Assembly: GCA_016801845.1 (NCBI GenBank)
Contig: CM028909.1
Span: 8,416,813 to 8,480,812 of the forward strand
Direction of reading: 5' to 3'
Source of the DNA: Polydactylus sextarius
Taxonomy: Eukaryota; Chordata; Actinopteri; Polynemidae
DNA: 64,000 nt
Shown in pieces: positions 23,033 to 51,874 of the stretch (position 1 is the stretch's first letter; every line of letters starts with the position of its first letter). The notes under the pieces are model-generated. The model made no database searches. It had not been told where the DNA came from and worked only from the letters and a program-made list of their open reading frames with translations. Both the position numbers and the translations under genes were made by a program.

Positions 23033-25677
23033 TATAGTTTTGGATAGTCTCTCAGTTTGACTCAACATTACTGCCTTGTGTCTCTTTGCAGCAGCATGTT
23101 TCAGGGAGTTTGGAGACCCGCTTAAGTGCCCTTGAAGAATCTTATGCACTGGCCCAGAAACAGGTGGGAATGGCCTTGGCCACAGCTGAGCAGCTCAAGA
23201 CGTCTGACCTCCCCGCTCAGGTGCTATCGCTCCATACTGAGATGAAAGCCCGACTAGCAGAGATGCAGCAAGCCACTGTGTCTCTGGACCAACTGAGCCA
23301 TCTGCAGACCATGTTAAAGGGAAAGAGTGAAGAGTTTGAGGATGTCAGGATTCAGGTGAACGGTCTGTCCACGCTGAGCACAGAGCTGTCTCAGAAGGTC
23401 GACGTCTTTACAGGAAGCCTGGGGGATGTAGAGTCGAAACTGGAGGACAAAGTTGGGCAGGTAACGGAGCTGAGCACCACTCTGGAAGGACAGGCTGCCG
23501 AAGTCCTCAAACTGAAGGAGCAACTCGACATCTACCAGACTCAGCTAGAAGCCAGCACACTGGAGATGGCTACTGTCAGGTAGGTTGTGCAAAAACACAG
23601 CTTTTGGTGTTGAGAAAATAGCTCCCCTCCTCTGACCCATAACTTTGTGTTGTCATTGTCAAATCCCTGTTGGCTGCCTCTGTCTGCGTCTCTCTGTTAC
23701 TCCAGGCCAGTGTTGGTAGGCCTCATTTTCACATTGTGAGATCGTCCTGATCTGTGTAAACATTTCTATTGTATTGATGATTTTAGGAGTTGAATGGTTT
23801 GCGTAAATTTTCCTTTGTATGTAAAACCTGCACTCTTTGAAGTTTGTGTCAACTTCATGAAAATACAGATCATGGCATGGCCACGTTCAAAGACAATGCT
23901 ATAAATTATTGGTTCCTTAAGTTAATTCTATATAATATTGTCTTTCAATACAAAACTTTACTTGAAAAGCTTCACTCTGAGTGTCTTCTGTGTTTCAGAA
24001 AGTTGCTTGAGAATGAGCAGTCCCAGCAGCTCCAGCAGGCCACTGAGGAGGAGCAGCTTAACACGGTATGTCACAGTGTGCAGGATCTGAACTCAGGGCT
24101 CAGCTGGAGAACATGCAGGAGCAGGTTACACAGGTCACAGGTTTAGTCTGGTAACTCTGTCTGAAAATCATAGATGCATGTGTTGACTTGAGCCTGTAAC
24201 CAGACTGATTCCGACGTCTAAATAGGTCACATAAAAAAATTATTTGATAGATATAAAATAAGTTTTCAAAATAGACAATTTAATTTTGTACCAATAAGAC
24301 TTAATGTAGAGTTCATGTAGAATATGACACCACTTCAATGCCTTAACACACTGACTGTCAGCACACATGGTCTCTTTGCTATTTCTGTTCACCGTGCACC
24401 CACAGGGAATCTAAATGAGATTGTTATCTCATTAACTGGAGGGAACTAATTGCCTGGCATAGATTCTCTGATAGATGCACAGCAACACTTAAAGTCATAT
24501 CATAGAACTCATTCTTTGTATGTCATTTTGTCTTCAGCTCATTTACCTACACACTTGATTAGTCAAAAGATAGACCTTAAACTGGTCGCACTCTGGTCTG
24601 TCAAGGTGTAATGTGTTTTTATTGTTTTTGTTCTTTTGTTTAGCAGGTGGATGATGTGCAACCTCCTGCTGACCCTGTGGGGCCGACGGCTGAAGAAACA
24701 GCTCCCCCAAGTGAAGAAGAGGCCACTGCAGCAACGGAAGAGGAAGGAGAAGAAGGAGAAGAAGTGCTTGCTGCGGATGTAGAAAAAGAGGTTGAAGTAG
24801 AGGAGAAAGCAGAGACAGCTGCTGCTGCACAAGATGAAGCTCCGGTCGAAGAAGAGGTCACTATGACAGAGGATGCTGCTCCTGCAGAGGAAGCGGAGGT
24901 CGAGGTGGAAGCAGAAAAGGAGGAGGAGGAGGAGGACATGCAGCAAGATGAGCCAGTTACCTCATCAGACAATGAAGAGGTGGAGGCCGCACAGACAGAA
25001 GAGGAGGAACAGAGTGTAGAGGAGAAGCCTGAAGAGGTGGAATCTGAAGGGGAAAAAGTTCAAGAGGAGTCACTGCCTGAGGAGGAGGAGGAAGAGAACA
25101 ACAAAGCAGAAGAGGAGGAAGAATCAAAAGAAGAGGTGGTAGCGGAGGAGGAAGAGCAAAAAGTAGAAGAGGAGGAGGAGGAATCAAGGAGAGAGGAGGC
25201 AGTAGAGGAGGATGACCACAAAGCAGAGGAAGAGGAGAAGCAGGAGGAATCGAAAAAGAGAGGAGGAAGAACACAAAGTAGAAGAAGAGATAGAACAAAC
25301 ACAGGAAGAAGAGGCAGTAGAGGAGGAAGATCCCAAAGCAGATGAGGAGGAAGAAAAAACACAGGAAGAAGAGACAGTGGAGGAGGAAGATCCCAAAGCA
25401 GAACAGGAGATGGCCTCTGAAGGAGAAGAGGAATCACTGATGGAGGAGGAGAAACTTATAGAGGAAGAGGAGGAGGAGGAGGAAGCAGAGATAGAGGAGG
25501 AAGAGCAGGATGTAGCAGATGAAGAGGAGGCAGATGAGGAAGAGGAGCCATTAGAACATGATGCTTTACCAGAGGATGAATGTAAGTGATAAATGATTGA
25601 TTTAATAAAAACACACTAATGATTTTGATAAAATGAAAACAAAATCTGATATTTTCTCTCTTTGTGTTTTTACAGAG
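21453..25677 (+). CDS. Single-pass coiled-coil protein with Glu-rich tail, unnamed
   Basis: Exons 21453-21755, 23092-23579, 23999-24065 and 24647-25581, plus a terminal exon at 25676 whose first two bases complete TAG. Residues 1-45 are Lys/Asn-rich and cytosolic in character. About 46-68 is one hydrophobic segment (TLLLVLFLMIVIGGAAGAWF) followed by FQQHQTLTYL. The 162-codon second exon is a continuous coiled coil (LETRLSALEESYALAQKQ, LDQLSHLQTMLKGKSEEFED). The last large exon is dominated by Glu with scattered Lys and Val. The layout resembles CKAP4/CLIMP-63 or IKBIP (whose anchor also runs into Ala-Trp-Phe and Phe-Gln-Gln), but I cannot assign orthology. In frame 2 the last exon stops at 25345 after an Arg/Ser/Gly-rich tail. 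The acidic reading continues in frame 3 to 25581, so one base is in surplus or two are missing near 25250. About 597 residues if the acidic frame is continuous. Confidence 0.7.
21756..23091 (+). other. Intron 1 of the coiled-coil gene
   Basis: No exon seen. It includes a GTCT microsatellite near its 3' end. The acceptor is tctctttgcag, and a second in-frame cag follows at once, so a one-Gln alternative acceptor is possible. Confidence 0.6.
23002..23030. repeat. GTCT microsatellite
   Basis: About seven tandem GTCT units, 60 bases upstream of the acceptor of the coiled-coil exon. Confidence 0.85.
24066..24646 (+). other. Intron 3 of the coiled-coil gene with exon-like remnant
   Basis: Just after the donor at 24066, bases 24086-24140 read SELRAQLENMQEQVTQVTG in another frame: a heptad-like sequence that ends at a gt. 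It cannot be joined in phase to either neighbour, so I treat it as intron. The rest is AT-rich and empty. Confidence 0.5.
24700..25560. repeat. GAG/GAA-rich low-complexity coding tract
   Basis: Purine-only runs of GAGGAAGAG type fill the last large exon of the coiled-coil gene. The tract encodes poly-Glu stretches in one frame and Arg/Gly/Ser-rich sequence in another. Such tracts expand, contract and shift frame easily, which explains the open antisense frames opposite it. Confidence 0.85.
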
Positions 25678-25713
<36 letters not shown>

Positions 25714-26374
25714 TTTTATTTTTGTTCATTTGTTTTTGGCACCGGACATCCCCAATCAAGAAGCCTGGGAGCTTTCTCAGTCCGAAGTCACTGTCTGCAA
25801 TACAACAAATACTTGTAAGAAGGAATTATTGATTGCTGTTGTTTATATGCAATATTCATTATCTGATTGCTCTTTGAAAGGCAGATGTAATCAGAAGAAT
25901 CGAGTTGTTAAGGTTTGGAAATGAGTCATTCAGGATTTTACTTGTCACAAAAGTAAGAACCTCAAACGCCTTAAACCATAAAAATAGAATGACTGTCTTT
26001 CTATATAACATTTTTCACTCTTCATAATTTGCACTTTTATTTTTTTTTTGTCAGTGTTAGTCTCTGTACTAGACTGGAAGAGGAAAAGCCAATGACATCA
26101 CCAGAAACCAATGCATACACTTTTTGAAGCCATAACTAATGTCTGTCTGTGACATAAACTATGTTTCTTGTAGTCACTGACTGAAATGTTTCACAAAGCA
26201 ATATTTTAAAGGAAAAACAACAGATGCAGAGAGCGACTTATTGTACCCCAGTTGTTTACACAGGCAGAAAAGCCAACTAAAGAGCGAAGCAAAAAAGGAA
26301 AAAAAAATCTTTGATAAGATAAACAAATACATTTCCTACATGCTTTTGAAAATATAGGACAAACTGTAGTTGAT

Positions 26375-26376
<2 letters not shown>

Positions 26377-26408
<32 letters not shown>
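26377..26408. repeat. Poly(T), 32 bases
   Basis: An uninterrupted T run on the plus strand in the presumed 3' UTR. Confidence 0.9.
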
Positions 26409-26414
<6 letters not shown>

Positions 26415-27449
26415 GTTCTTTTTTTGCACTTTTTCAACTGACTACACTTTCACCTTCAGCCAGACACACCTGTTGCAGTGTTATAGTGGAGTATAAAAGT
26501 TTGAGCCCTCTACCAAGAACTGTTTGGTCTCATCGGTATTTCTATCTTTTATATTAAAAATACATTTTTTAGGTAGTTCAGACCAGTAAGTGCTACTGTG
26601 GGCCTTTAATGAATAACCACATATATTCTATGCATTAACTTTGAAACTATCAGAAGAGCTTAGTGAAGCACCTCAGGGACAAATAGTTCTCTAGATGGAT
26701 GGGCTAACTATCCCAGTGTTTAGATGCAGCTAAATTGTACATTTCTAGAGTTGCAGTAATATGTGCACTGGGGGAAATTTTCATCCAATACAGGTTCGGT
26801 CAAAAGACAACTGACACATTGCAGCTAAAGTAGTTGTGTAGCCAAGCCGCATCTTTATTGTCAGTGTTGGTTCTTTGTCCAAACGGTGCCAAACCCTCAC
26901 TGAAAACCTGACTTGATTACAAATAAATCAAAGTCTTAACTTTATACATTTGTAATTGAGAAGCATTTGTACAGGACAGCTACACGGATGTTTAGTGCAG
27001 TAGACAAAATCAAACAGCGGAAGAAAATACAGGTGTCACATGTTCGGCCACACATCAACCAAACAGAAGGACTACTTTACCCCTGCAGAGTCATGTCGGA
27101 CTTCATTGCTTGAAGGTCAAAGCAACACCAGGACTGTCTAAAGTCTGACAGAGAAGCTGCTGAGCTTTTCTTTCTCAATCAACTGATCTCAACACTTCTT
27201 TTTATGCCTGGGAACAATTAATAACAACAATGGTCAGATCACAGGACTGTTGCTGTGAACTCCTTGGAAGTAAACTGGAATAATGTGAAAAAACAAAACA
27301 AAAATCAATGCTGGAATTCAAGCTGTGACACATCAAATAATATTAAAATCATATAAAATCACCAAATAACCTCTTCAGATACAGTGTGGAGTACAACAGA
27401 GTTCTTGGTTGTATAAAAGACTTTTGGACACCACTGTACTTGTTTCCTT

Positions 27450-27451
<2 letters not shown>

Positions 27452-27484
<33 letters not shown>
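27452..27484. repeat. Poly(T), 33 bases
   Basis: An uninterrupted T run about 90 bases upstream of the AATAAA at 27575. Confidence 0.9.
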
Positions 27485-27487
<3 letters not shown>

Positions 27488-28479
27488 AAAACTGACATTC
27501 ACTTTTGCAAAATGCACTGTTTTGCTGAACATTGGTTCCTGTCAGTCTGACACTTCCTTCACTCATGTTTTTACAATAAAGCCTGGTTCTTCCACTTTTG
27601 TATACTTGATTCTGTGACGTGTCACATTCAATATGGTCATCATGCAGAAGTTTACATGTTGTAGGAGCGAGGTCTCAGCTGCTATTCATAGTATCCTAAA
27701 CCTTCACTTCACTCTGGTGATATTCGATATATTTTTACTCATCATCAACAAATTATGAACTAGATAACAAAGATTTGATATTTATATTTACAAGTTGTGT
27801 TTGCAACCTTCTTGAACTATGTGCTAACACCATCAGTATGTCTGTTCCTGCCAATAGGCAGTTGATAAGTAGTCATGTGATTTGCGGTAAAGGGCAATGG
27901 TCAGTGGCAAAACTACTCATCATCTAACATAATAACAACATGTGCAACTGTTATGTGGAATTTGGTACAATACTTTATAGATATTTACACATCAATAATA
28001 GTAATAATTATATACTATTATAATTAAGATAATGGTCAATAATTGTAATGGTTTATTAAAGTATATTTTGTTGATCGTGTCTTCTTAACATTATTTGTCC
28101 ACCAAAAAGTACTAAAATGTTTTTGTGAACTGTTAAATGTGCTGTCACTGGGTCTTAAAGTTAGTGGCAGCAAAAAAAAATTGCTGTTATAAGCAGTTAG
28201 CTGTATAAATTATATTTCAGTTACCAGCAGTCATAGAAGTTTACAGTAAGTTTCATCAGTACATAACAACTGCTGAGGATGTGAATAATTTTTCCACCTT
28301 GTTTTATCAAAATAATATAAAATAGTATTTCAAAGAAGATTATGGTCCAATTATGATCACATATGTCAAAGGCAGACAACAACACACTCGTATCAGATGA
28401 ATTCATAAAAATAATGTTGTCAAATAAACACTTAATTGCTATTAGCAGTAGCCCCGGCTGAACTGCTAGCTTCAGACCT

Positions 28480-28654
28480 TTGTAGACAGAAAGTCTGAGT
28501 TGACTGTGTGTGGCGTCGGCAGGAAGTCTCACTCCCTCTCTCTCTCTTTCTCTCCCCACTGCACTCCAGCAGCCAGAGTCATTTGGTTCAGCCTCTCCCA
28601 CTCATCACTGCTGCAGTGTCTCAGTGCCTCAGCTGCTGACCTTCCTCAGGGACC
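28480..28654 (+). promoter_or_regulatory. Candidate internal promoter and 5' UTR of ppp1r12b
   Basis: The segment contains a pyrimidine-rich ctctctctctctttctctcc run and a series of cag/ctg-rich motifs directly before an ATG at 28655. That ATG sits in a short exon with a perfect gtaagt donor. The arrangement reads as a first exon; no TATA box is obvious. Confidence 0.45.
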
Positions 28655-45111
<16,457 letters not shown>

Positions 45112-47160
45112 AAATCTATCTGAAGCTCCTGCTCTGTGTCTGTGGACACTCCTACCCTGAAAATGGCAGTTTAATTATCCACGATATCCCAAGTTGGGAC
45201 TCTTCTCTGAGTGATGGTGATGGGTGATTTCAGCTGCATTGCAGAAATAAATTCCCATCCCTCCAGAACCGGTGAAAAGATTTAAAAGAGAAGTGTTTCA
45301 GACAGTTTCCAACAAATTTCACAGCGTATGACGGAGTTACAATAATTCTTTCTACTTGACTGATTATTGTCATTTTGTAACATACAGTATTTTACATCAA
45401 TCAAACAGGGACCAGTTGTACAGTTTGAACCACATTTCAAAACCCAGTTCAGACAAATCCAAGAGTTTGCATGAAGACACTGCATCTAATATATAATCCA
45501 CATCATGTTTGTTGCTACATCGTGCACTGCAGAAATATATTTTAATGTTTTTATTTATCAAAGAAAAGAAAAGCCAATTATGTCATGTTTTTTTAAACTA
45601 CTGAAATAGTCACACAGACCTGTGAATAAACACAGGGAAAGTGTGATTGGTGCATCAAAAATCCCAAAAGCCCCAGTTTGACACAAAGAAAATTTTGATT
45701 CAGAATGACAGTTTACTCCAAAACTGTCTTTTAGAAATCTGACGCTGATATTTGGAACATTTTTTTTTCTACATTTTTTTTTTTTTTGTTTGTTTGTTTA
45801 TATCAGTCTATATATCAGTAAGTTCACAAATTGCAAACAATTTCCAACAGATTACATTATTTTTGTGACATTTTATTCAAATCTGTATCATTTTAAAACG
45901 AAATATATGCTTCTTTTAGAGAGAATTTTTAAGTCTTGTTTACCAAACCAGATGAAAACATCCTTGCTGTATTTGATAATGTAGGATGGGACTGTAGCCC
46001 TGAGAGGCACAATACCAGGTTTATGCACTTTGTAAAGAGGACAGTGTTGATCTTAACCGACTTGGGCTTCACTCGCAGCACTGTATCCCCCCTCAGACTT
46101 CTACAGTTTCTATAATGTAACTGTTACTGTTTCCCACATTCTGCTCCAGTTTTTCTGTGTGGCTTCAGTTGCCATGCTCAATTATTTTGTCTTTGTTTTT
46201 GCATGTCCTTCATAAGAGGATTTTAAAAAATATCCAATAGAAAGCAGCAGAATGGCTCCACAGACAATGTACTATATGTTTTGTAATAGAGATATATTTA
46301 TTTATTTATGCATTTCTTAGTTTTAATCTTTATACATTGTTTACTCGGTTTCTTTCAAAGGAATACACCAGGTATTTTGGTTGACCTGTCGGCCATCTTT
46401 GTGACGAAAACACAAATGCCAAAATCATCCTGTAGTGGACGCCGCGTTGTTAATCACTGCTGATGTTCCAGTGTCTAAAGTATCGTCTGATCTTAAATAT
46501 GAAGCACAATCAAATGTTTAGTTTTAAGAATTAACTTGTTGTTTATGTAGTGCAAAATAACCTTAACATAAAAAATAGGCTTTTTAGAATCTGGAAATTA
46601 AAATTAAAACAATGAAAGAGCACAGTTTTACAGCTGTTTCTCATGTACCATCACTTGCATTTTTAGAATCAGCTCTTATTGCTATTTATGTATCATTGTG
46701 TATTAAATGTATTTGATTAATCTTCATATTTAAGATTTCTTTAGCTGTAGAATCACTACAAGCAGCGTAGGATTTTGGTTTTTGTGTTTTTTTGTTCTTT
46801 AATGACCAAAGTATTTGATGTATTTCTTGAACAATGCGATGGTTTTGGAGTCCAACCAGGGCAGCATGCTGTAACACCAATATTATCTTTGGCCACATCC
46901 TGTAAACTGATTCACTAAAAAAAAAAAAAGAGAAAAACAAACAAACTAATAAGATCTAATATGTGTCAGTTGTTTCTACAGGTGCTGAACTATGCAGAGT
47001 ATTATATTGAAATGTTTGAAATGTGATGGTGAAAGCTTCATATGCACACATTGGTTTACTCACTTTGCTTAATAAACTGTAAAGGGATGGATGTGTTTTT
47101 AATGTGTGAAGTCGATGTGTGAGGTTATTTGGAGTTGAACACAATGCATATTAAAGTCAG
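45112..47160 (+). other. Probable ppp1r12b 3' UTR
   Basis: AATAAA at 45246-45251 offers an early end. AATAAA at 47071-47076 and ATTAAA at 47150-47155 offer a late end that meets the opposing gene. No exons are seen. The 2-kb extent is inferred. Confidence 0.45.
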
Positions 47161-48281
47161 TGAACAAGTCATGGTAATTAAAAGGCCTTTATTTCCTATT
47201 TGTTTTTTTTTTTCGTTTTTTACAGAACTGGTAACACATATGATAAATTTGTAATAAGTTATTTGGTTCCCTTGATGACTTTATAAGGATCCCCAACGTT
47301 TGTCCACATAAGGGTCAAGAGGAGTTTGTGAGCAACGTTTGTGTCCAGTCAAGGGCTAAAGCATGCGATCCACAGTAGGCACAAGTACTGACATGAACAC
47401 GCGCACCACGACACTAGACACGAAAAAACACAGCTAGAGGACACAACCTGGCTGTCCTCCGATGCTTTTAAAAGATGATGAAGAGAAAGAGGTGAAGGAA
47501 AATTAAAAAGAGTCTTGAGAATACAGTTGCACCAGGGATGACGTGGAGGACTAAGCGCTCAAGAGGGGAGTTTGGTACGGTCCTGCATGTTTGGCAGTAT
47601 ACAGTATGTCCATGTTGTAAACATGAAGGCCGGCAGTCTTTACGCTCAGCGAAAGCAGATTCAGTGGAGAACTCAATGAGCCTGCTTCCTATTCAGCGTA
47701 TCGACACTGATGGTACATAGCTGGTTACACGTAAACAGGACAAAGACACAAACAGAAAGCAAATGTGGAAAGAGTATGGCGACATGTCTCTGGCATTGAT
47801 TCAAATACAGTCCTACATTTTACACTAGAAATACACATCACGAAAAAACAAAACTAAACACGAAAAGATTAAAAAAAAAAAGGAGAGAGTGATTACACAT
47901 ATGCACAAGAATACAAAGAAGAAATACAGCGAGTAATAGAGGAGACAAGACAACATGTTTCAAAGTGGCGTCTGTACCTGCGGAGAGGCCTCTCAACGTG
48001 TTCTGACAAAGTAGTAAATGACCTATTGAACTTTGGATGGTTTCCCTTTTTAAATCCCAGCATTTGTTAAAGAAAAAAACAACAAAAAAACAACACAACC
48101 AGCTGTGTGAGTGGTGCTCTAAAACTGTCTCAGCAGAGCTGAAGGAGCTCACAGTTTCAGATACGATTGTGCATAAAGTATTGACACATCTACACAGCTA
48201 TCAATGGAACAGATCAACCCCAATATTTCTTAATATAAGTAACTTATTATTATTATTATTATTATTTGAGGATTACAATCA

Positions 48282-48306
48282 TACACACACACACACACAC
48301 ACACAC
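48282..48306. repeat. AC microsatellite
   Basis: A short AC run next to a TTA run (48246-48266), in the presumed syt2 3' region. Confidence 0.85.
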
Positions 48307-49024
48307 GGAGATGGACATTTAACAATGAACAATGTGTCCGATGCTGCAGACCTGTACTGTATATTGTCATTATATTTTCCAGTGCTGTGTTTTTGCACCA
48401 TGTCTGCTAAAGGGCCTACACGTCATCAATTTACACACACTCACACACACACACCTCAAAAACAAAACAAAAAAACACACACACACTGACAGCTCCCAGT
48501 CTCTGTCCCCCATAGAACTTATATATAGATATCTGGTGGTCATGGGACCTTGGTGACTCAAGCAGCAAAATTTTTTTAAAAAAAGGAAGGAAAGTAGGAA
48601 TGAATCTCTTTTAAGTGTGCTATAAATATGTACCTGCAATTACATTTGCTTCATCATCTGATGTGTTCTGTTTGGCTGGATTCAGACATCAGTGATTAAC
48701 GAAGGCAACCGCATTCAGATACTGGCAGTATTTTTTGGAAAAAAAACAACAATAAAAAATAAAAAATAAATAAAACGAAATAAAAAACAAACAAACAAAA
48801 AAAAACGAAACGCACTGAAATCTTGTGTTTGGATCTCTCTCAGTGCGTTTCATTTGGTCACAGTCAGTAGCACAAACGGGACAGTGAATAAATATAATAT
48901 TGCATTAGATAGAGCGCGTGCGTGTGTGTGGCGTCACACAACACACCGAAGATTGTTGCAGGGAGAGATCGATGGCAGTTTTAGTATTTTTCCTTCAGAG
49001 AAAATTCAGAGACTGAGGTAAATT

Positions 49025-49434
49025 TAAAGGAACAGTTTTTGCCTTATTCGCTTTCTTGCGTTTTGATGAAGTGAGATTGATAAAATACTTTTACTTGTAA
49101 TTGATATATGACGCTGGAGCCAGAGAGAGAGGAGGTAGTCTATCTCTGATACAAAACTAGGTAATTTGACCACAAAGCTCATTAATTAACACCTCACATC
49201 ATCAGCAATCAAATGAACTATTTCTTCTTTTGTCTGTGAAGTTACAAGTCACCAATCAGAGGCTGGTTAGAGCTTTTTAAATGCTTGGGTTTAATATTCG
49301 CTGGATGTTTCTATGTTATCTTCGGTCAGAGGCAGACTAACTATCTAGCTGACTCAGCTCCATATTTAGTGCATGAGTATGGTATCAATCCTTTCAAGTT
49401 AGCAATTTCCTTAAAATTCAGAACTGTTCCTTTA
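49025..49434. mobile_element. 410-bp MITE with inverted ends
   Basis: The left end is taaaggaacagtttttgcc. The right end is cagaactgttccttta, whose reverse complement is taaaggaacagttctg. Inner text such as ctggagccagagagag and ctcattaattaacacc resembles a repeat abundant in teleosts. There is no transposase, so it is non-autonomous. Confidence 0.75.
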
Positions 49435-49825
49435 ATTCCATATCACGTACATGACATGATATAAACATTTCTGTATTTTCATTTTCTTTTTTTTTTTTTA
49501 AAACCATATTATGAAAATCAAAACTTTATGCATAGTTCTATGGGAGGGATTCAGATCTCAAAACTTAGGTGACACTGTTTCAGGTTTCTCTCTCTCTCTT
49601 GTCTCTTTATTATTGTCAGAACTTTAACTTTATTCTTCTGCTGCTTGAAATAAAAAAAACAAAAAAAAAAAACAAACCCAAACAAAAACCATCAGCGTGA
49701 ACTTCAGGTCGCCTGCAGCACGTTACTGATTGTACATTCTGCTGCTCAAGTCGAAGAAGAGAAACTTGAAACGTGACCCAGTTTGGTACATAAATTGCAC
49801 ACAGCCCAAGAATAAAACACACTCT

Positions 49826-49863
49826 CATATATATGTATATATACATATATGTATATATATAAT
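49826..49863. repeat. TA-rich palindromic tract
   Basis: An alternating tatatgtatatatacatata arrangement that is self-complementary and could extrude as a cruciform or fold as a hairpin in RNA. Confidence 0.7.
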
Positions 49864-51855
49864 TTTATCAGTATTATTGAGAACCTACTGTGATATTATG
49901 TCTATTATTTATACTATCAAAACAAGGCATATACATTACTAACCACAACACTGTAAAATCAGCTACCTCTATGAAACAAGGACATCAACAGCTCTGAAAG
50001 TAGAAAAAGACACACTCACTCTACTGAACTCACAACTGTTCTCAATGCTCACATGTACAGTGAGATGGATTTTGCCCTCTTGATGAACAAAGACCTCTGA
50101 AAGGAATGTAAAAGAGAAACACTGGCCGAGGAAATGAAGACGTCAGATTTTTTTTTTTTCTTCATAAATAAACTCTAGCTACTCAGCTGAGCTCTAAAGA
50201 GTTAGTGCTTGAGTTTTATGGCTTTAGTTTTATCTTATTCATTTATCTTGTTTACACGTACACGTTATCATATAATAAACACAGTAAAAGAGACACAGCC
50301 ACCGAAGGGTTTCAGGTCATTTAAATAGAGGTGGAAAAAAATTTAAAAAAAAAAAAAAACTCCCAATAAAGAAAGAAAGAGAAGAATGGATTCCAAGTTA
50401 TTTGTGTTCACTGGAATGGGATTTTTTTTTTTTTTATCTTTTGGTCCCAGGAAATACATTTTATATAAAGATAAGATCTGACAGACTTGATTCTGGGTCA
50501 GCACTGGCACAAATAACAAATAACGGCTCCTACAATCCACCTACAGATCACATCATAATCATCCAATGTTCTTCTAATTACTTATTTCAGAATAACTGCT
50601 GTTTAATCTGCTGTTAGAAAATATTATAGTCATCTTATAGACTTGGAGCCCCCCTCCCAGTTCCAAACGTTACAAATCATCAACATAATAATAAGAATAA
50701 TAATCGAAAAAGAAATAAACAATAGAAATCAATAAAATAATAATAAATAAGTCAAACATTGGCCTTTATATAAGTGCTGAAATAAAATGAATGGCAGATA
50801 AATGGCGTCAAATCAAAAGTTCTGATCACAAGGAATTAGATAGCAAGCATGCGGCTACATTTTCATCCTACATGAACTCACACACAGTACTGGACGACAC
50901 ACTTGCTTTAAGAATTTCAGGCGTGGAAAGGTTCTTATTAGTAATAGTACTGTAATATTTGTATGACATTCTCTCCAGTGACCCTCATGGAAAATAAATA
51001 CACATTTGTCTCATTTAGAAAATATACAGTGCATCTTTTTTGTTATTTTTTTTTCCCTCTTCATCGTGTTATTAAAATGACAAATGACACCCACGTACGT
51101 ACACGAGATATTTTTGCTTCGTCTCTAAAACATGCTCTTATGTACAAGTATTTTGTATAAACATGCAGTATCAACGTGTATGAACTATGTATATAGGCAA
51201 AACTACACACCGATGGGTTGCTTGATTGCTTCCATGTTGCCTTTTCTTTAGTGTTGCTTCATCAACAGAAGGAAAAACAAAAGATTATGCGAGGTGAAAA
51301 AAACAGAAAAGTGAACATGGTCTATGTGGCTTGTAAAAAAAAAAAAAGATAAGAAGTTACAATTTTCAACGGAGAGGACGAACGAAATAAAGAGCCAACA
51401 TTCATTAAATTCCAACATTTGAGAAACAAACGAACAAACAAATAAATAATTAAACAAAACTGCATTACTGTTTAAAACATCAACTGCATTTGATTTTATA
51501 TCAACTGGTTTTAATTAATTTGATCTGTGACCAGAACTTCTGGAGCCTGATCAATTGGCTAATATAACATTTTTTTTCAATTAGGATTTTTTTTTTTTTT
51601 ACTAGTTTATTCAAGGGCTTCTCAAGAGATTTGGATTTGTAACAAGACAGAGTTCATCCTCCAGATTTCTCTTCAACAGAATATTCATTTCCAAACACAC
51701 TGAACTGATTACATTCTGTGAAGGAGCCAGGGAGCACCATTAGATTGAAATGTGTCTTTTTTTCCTCCCTTTTTTAAATCAGAGGAGTCCATTTATAAGA
51801 GGAGACCTGTCTGATGTTCCACAGAAAAAAGAATAATCTTCAATCTCACCACATT

Positions 51856-51874
51856 TATATATATATATATATAT
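51856..51874. repeat. TA microsatellite
   Basis: About nine TA units in the region downstream of syt2. Confidence 0.8.

Larger units (their letters stand above)
25678..27580 (+). other. Probable 3' UTR of the coiled-coil gene
   Basis: After the inferred TAG at the 25581/25676 junction there is a T-rich stretch, then 1.9 kb without exons. AATAAA is at 27575-27580. Two long T runs lie inside. That the whole stretch is transcribed as 3' UTR is inference. Confidence 0.4.

Noticed and set aside
24543..25437. Several minus-strand frames rich in Ser, Leu, Pro or Phe
   Set aside because: Reverse complements of the Glu-rich GAG/GAA tract have few stops by composition alone.
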